This document shows, piece after piece, positions 61,076 through 64,000 of a DNA stretch of 64,000 bases; within the stretch, counting starts at the first letter, position 1, and every line of letters starts with the position of its first letter. This stretch comes from Tigriopus japonicus (Eukaryota; Arthropoda; Copepoda; Harpacticoida; Harpacticidae): assembly GCA_010645155.1 (NCBI GenBank), contig CM021321.1:6990408-7054407 (forward strand), read 5' to 3'. A program made the position numbers and the translations under genes. The notes under the pieces are model-generated. The model had not been told where the DNA came from. It saw only the letters and a program-made list of their open reading frames with translations, and did no database searches.

Positions 61076-61862
61076 GTAAAAAGGTCACGAGTAAAAAGGT
61101 CACAGTAAAAAGATAGCAAGGTAAAAAGGTCACGGCTACTGATGTGTTTCGAGTTGGATTTTTGGCAGAGTTTTGCCAGTTTGGTATTTAGGGTCGAAAA
61201 TCTGATCACAACTTAACTTTTCAACAGGCAATAGACCTTATCTACCATGAAATATGGCAGTACTGCCTAATCAAAATCCATTTTTATAACTATCGATGGA
61301 ACTCGAAATCGAACTAGTTCGAGTGTTGCCAAATTGGTGCCTGTTTTGGTCTTTTCAAAAAGTTTAATACAAACTGTCCTTTTTAACAGCGATAAACTTC
61401 CTACTCAAAACTGTCAGCACTCCTGGTTCGAAACACATCACTAGTCACGACAAGACACTTTTCCTCTGAGTATTAGTATGTTCCACTCGGAATATCTTAG
61501 AATCCCATGGGCATACCTACAAAGAAGGGTGTAATTTTGACTCTAGAGGGGCAAGGATACCCACCAACGGTCCAACAGGTCTGAGGCGGGTTCGGACCAT
61601 TGTTCTAAAATCTGTTGGGAGTTACATCATGTCGACTATCCTTATGAGACCCTATGATGATTGGGATAACACTGTTCCACTCGGTTAATATTAGGTTCCA
61701 TGGGACAATATTCAGCCATGGAGCATACCACGGCCCTTTGGGCCACCTCTTTGGCTACCTTTGAAGCTGCATAGGTATGAGACCTTTTTAACATGACCTT
61801 TTTACCTCGTGACCTTTTTACCGTGAGTGTTTTACCGTGTGACCTTTTTACAGGGTGACCTA
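61076..61862. mobile_element. Putative foldback element with gtaaaaaggtcac repeat arms
   Basis: The motif gtaaaaaggtcac occurs at 61076-61088, 61091-61103 and 61121-61133, with a variant at 61105-61117. The inverse gtgacctttttac occurs at 61809-61821 and 61839-61851, with variants at 61780-61805 and 61823-61835. The period is 14-16 bp on both sides and the arrays face each other across about 650 bp. No transposase is recognisable between them, and the outer limits are uncertain. Confidence 0.55.
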
Positions 61863-64000
61863 TTGATCGCGCTCCGAGGTCGAACCTCAGCCATCCGCAC
61901 GACAAAGCGACGCAGTATGCATTACGTCATCCTAACTCTACTAGATGATTCTGGGTTTAACTTGGGCAGAGTACCATCAACAAATCTCTCTTCCCTCCAG
62001 CCTTGTCACTAGGAGCAAGTCTTGTTATAGTCGACACACTTTTAGGGTTAGTTTAATTCAAGGTTTGAAGAAAGGGTTGATCATAAAAAGCATTTGCAGT
62101 TTGTCTTCCCAGCCTTAAGGGAATCATCTCTTGTTCTATTGCTAGCCAAGAGTAGAGGATATCAAATTCATAGCAACAATTTTAAATGAGACAAATCTTG
62201 TTTTATTTCTGAGACAAAAACAGAATAAGGTTTCTCCTAAACCAACCCTGAACCGAACATTAATATTTCTCGAATTTTTTTGGCTCATTCATTCAGGCAA
62301 CCACTTTCCAGCTATTGTTTCAGAAAAAAAATATTTCTTACTTTCCTCTTTGATCATTTATTAATCACTAAATAGCGTTCAAGCTTTTGTCAGGCTGAAT
62401 TGGCAAGCAGGGCGGAATGCGTTGAATTTATGAGGAAAATGTCGCCCTCACAACTGGTGAGCGGACAGTTAGTGTGACCATACCTGCGAATCAAGACCAA
62501 CTTTTTTAAACTCGTTCTTAAAGCTGCAAGTTACTTTTTGTCCATATATGTATTGGATTAACCCTACATAACGCAAAAGCTTAAATTTGTGTTCCTCCTA
62601 CCAATGACTTATTCAAGGTATTGGCAAGAAAAATTCCTAGTTGTAATATTCAAATCCAAGGCATGGTCACCTTGTGACGTGTTCTGTTCTTTCAAGAAAG
62701 TGACCACTAGCAATAACATAAATAACCCAAAAACATTACTTAATTCCACATTTTATTCATCGTTTGGATGGTTGGCACTTGCCTGGTCTTACATTTCAAA
62801 TGTTCCTGCACTTTTGTCCGCTCAACTGTTGGCGACTGGAGACACATTTTCAGGCTCACACTCCCTCTAGTAATAATAGAACTCAATCACCTTCCTATGT
62901 TTCTTTATTCATGGATACCTAGACTGCTGGATGTGTTACAACATACCGCTTGGTGGGTAAACGAGTTTGATGAACGGTCTCCTTGGGATTGAACACAAAA
63001 CGGTCCAGGAGTCTAGATATCTATGCTTAGTTGGGCAATCAAGAATGGCTTTTCCAATTGCCTCCAATTATGATCTTCATTATTCGGCTAATACGAATAC
63101 GTATTAGATTATTTTGCGAGCAATCATCTCGCCTAAAAACGAAATGTATTTCTTTCTAATCCTCCAATTTTGCGATGACAGCTTAATTAGACATAAATGT
63201 ACGTTATGTACGGTTTGTGAATTTTAGAAATCGAAATCTCTCAGGGAATTCGGTACCTGTGGTAATTGTATTACTGATAGGGAAATTGCTTTTCTGGTTT
63301 ACTTACTTCAATAACCTTTCATAACCATTCATCCTAAGTCCATGATGGTCGGCAAAACACTTTCTCCACAAGGAAAAAAAATATTATCATCCTTTTACCG
63401 AAAAAAAAGGTTTTTTAAAGTTGTGGGACAAAAGTTCATTAATTAAATAAAAATGAAAGCCAACTTGATAAGGAAAGAAATCTCTATTTGCAAAGTACAC
63501 AACTAGATAATCCAATCTAATATGCGAAATGAAATTGTGCAAATCAACCGTCTGAATCTCTCTCTTCTACAATCTTCTACATATTACTATCCTAAGAAGA
63601 GGCAACTTATCTTCAAAACAGTTTGCTACCATAAAAGGTGGATTTGTTATAGGTTAAATAAGTTTTGAGGTTACAGTAAATCATTTTATAGTACTCGTAA
63701 TCTGTGTTATTGAGGTTTCCGATTGAAGGTACGTCGCTGTTGCTCTTAAAAATTAAAGATAAAAGATTTCCTTGGATCTCATTTACACATATATAGACAA
63801 TCAAACCATAGAAACCTTCTCTACTGTTTGAAGGTTAAAATGATTTTAAATCGTTTAGGCCACAAGCCATATTTTCCTTTGTTTTCTTTGGTTGGTTCCG
63901 GATTTTTTACCATCGTTACATAGAATACGATTCCCTGTAATCGAATAAAGAAAAATTATAATAATTTAAACAAACATTATGACAGTTGAAAATGCAAGAT
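61863..64000. other. Right end of the window, nothing recognised
   Basis: AT-rich DNA. Open frames of 60-93 codons are present but carry no domain, signal or splice context that I can support. Confidence 0.4.

Overview
This is a eukaryotic nuclear window. It is AT-rich and has spliced genes with GT..AG introns (81 bp to 17 kb), animal protein families (two-pore K+ channel, PAN/kelch ectodomain, MORN repeats, EF-hand) and many class II and non-LTR transposons. The mixture suggests an arthropod, most likely a crustacean such as a copepod; that assignment is an inference from style, not from a marker gene.

Layout. 1-4939 is the tail of a long intron of an EF-hand gene entering from the left. 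It carries a dead LINE (994-2545), pieces of a Tc1/mariner-type transposase (2546-3720) and a 125-bp palindrome. The last EF-hand exon is at 4940-5077 (+). From 5430 to 11043 lie three decayed transposons: a pogo/Tigger-like non-autonomous element, a Tc1-type transposase pseudogene and an almost complete LINE on the minus strand. From 11428 to 18334 the DNA is repeats: two copies of one hAT-like non-autonomous element (the second nested in an older repeat), a 171-bp MITE and a large inverted repeat.

The main gene (+) is a K2P potassium channel of about 752 residues in two coding exons, 21254-22586 and 39622-40547. They are separated by a 17,035-bp intron placed in the first Gly codon of the pore-1 filter. 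The exons join in frame and align well, yet the first filter reads T-T-V-G-S-D instead of T-x-G-Y/F-G. The second filter is a normal TVGFG. The intron holds a 568-bp foldback element and an 889-bp hAT element with a perfect 8-bp target duplication.

Next comes a two-exon gene (+, 44670-46283) for a secreted 510-residue protein with two cysteine-rich PAN/apple-like domains followed by kelch-type repeats. Converging on it is a nine-exon gene (-, 52089 to 47944) for a 639-residue protein made of about 17 MORN repeats behind a hydrophobic, signal-like N-terminus. I reconstructed every splice phase of this gene.

From 52864 to the end I find no gene. The region holds hAT MITEs with 8-bp target duplications (52864-53062, 57672-58556, 59175-59267) and four foldback elements. 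Two of these (60356-60905 and 61076-61862) have arms built from short tandem motifs. The genes share no obvious pathway; the channel, the secreted PAN/kelch protein and the MORN protein are simply neighbours.
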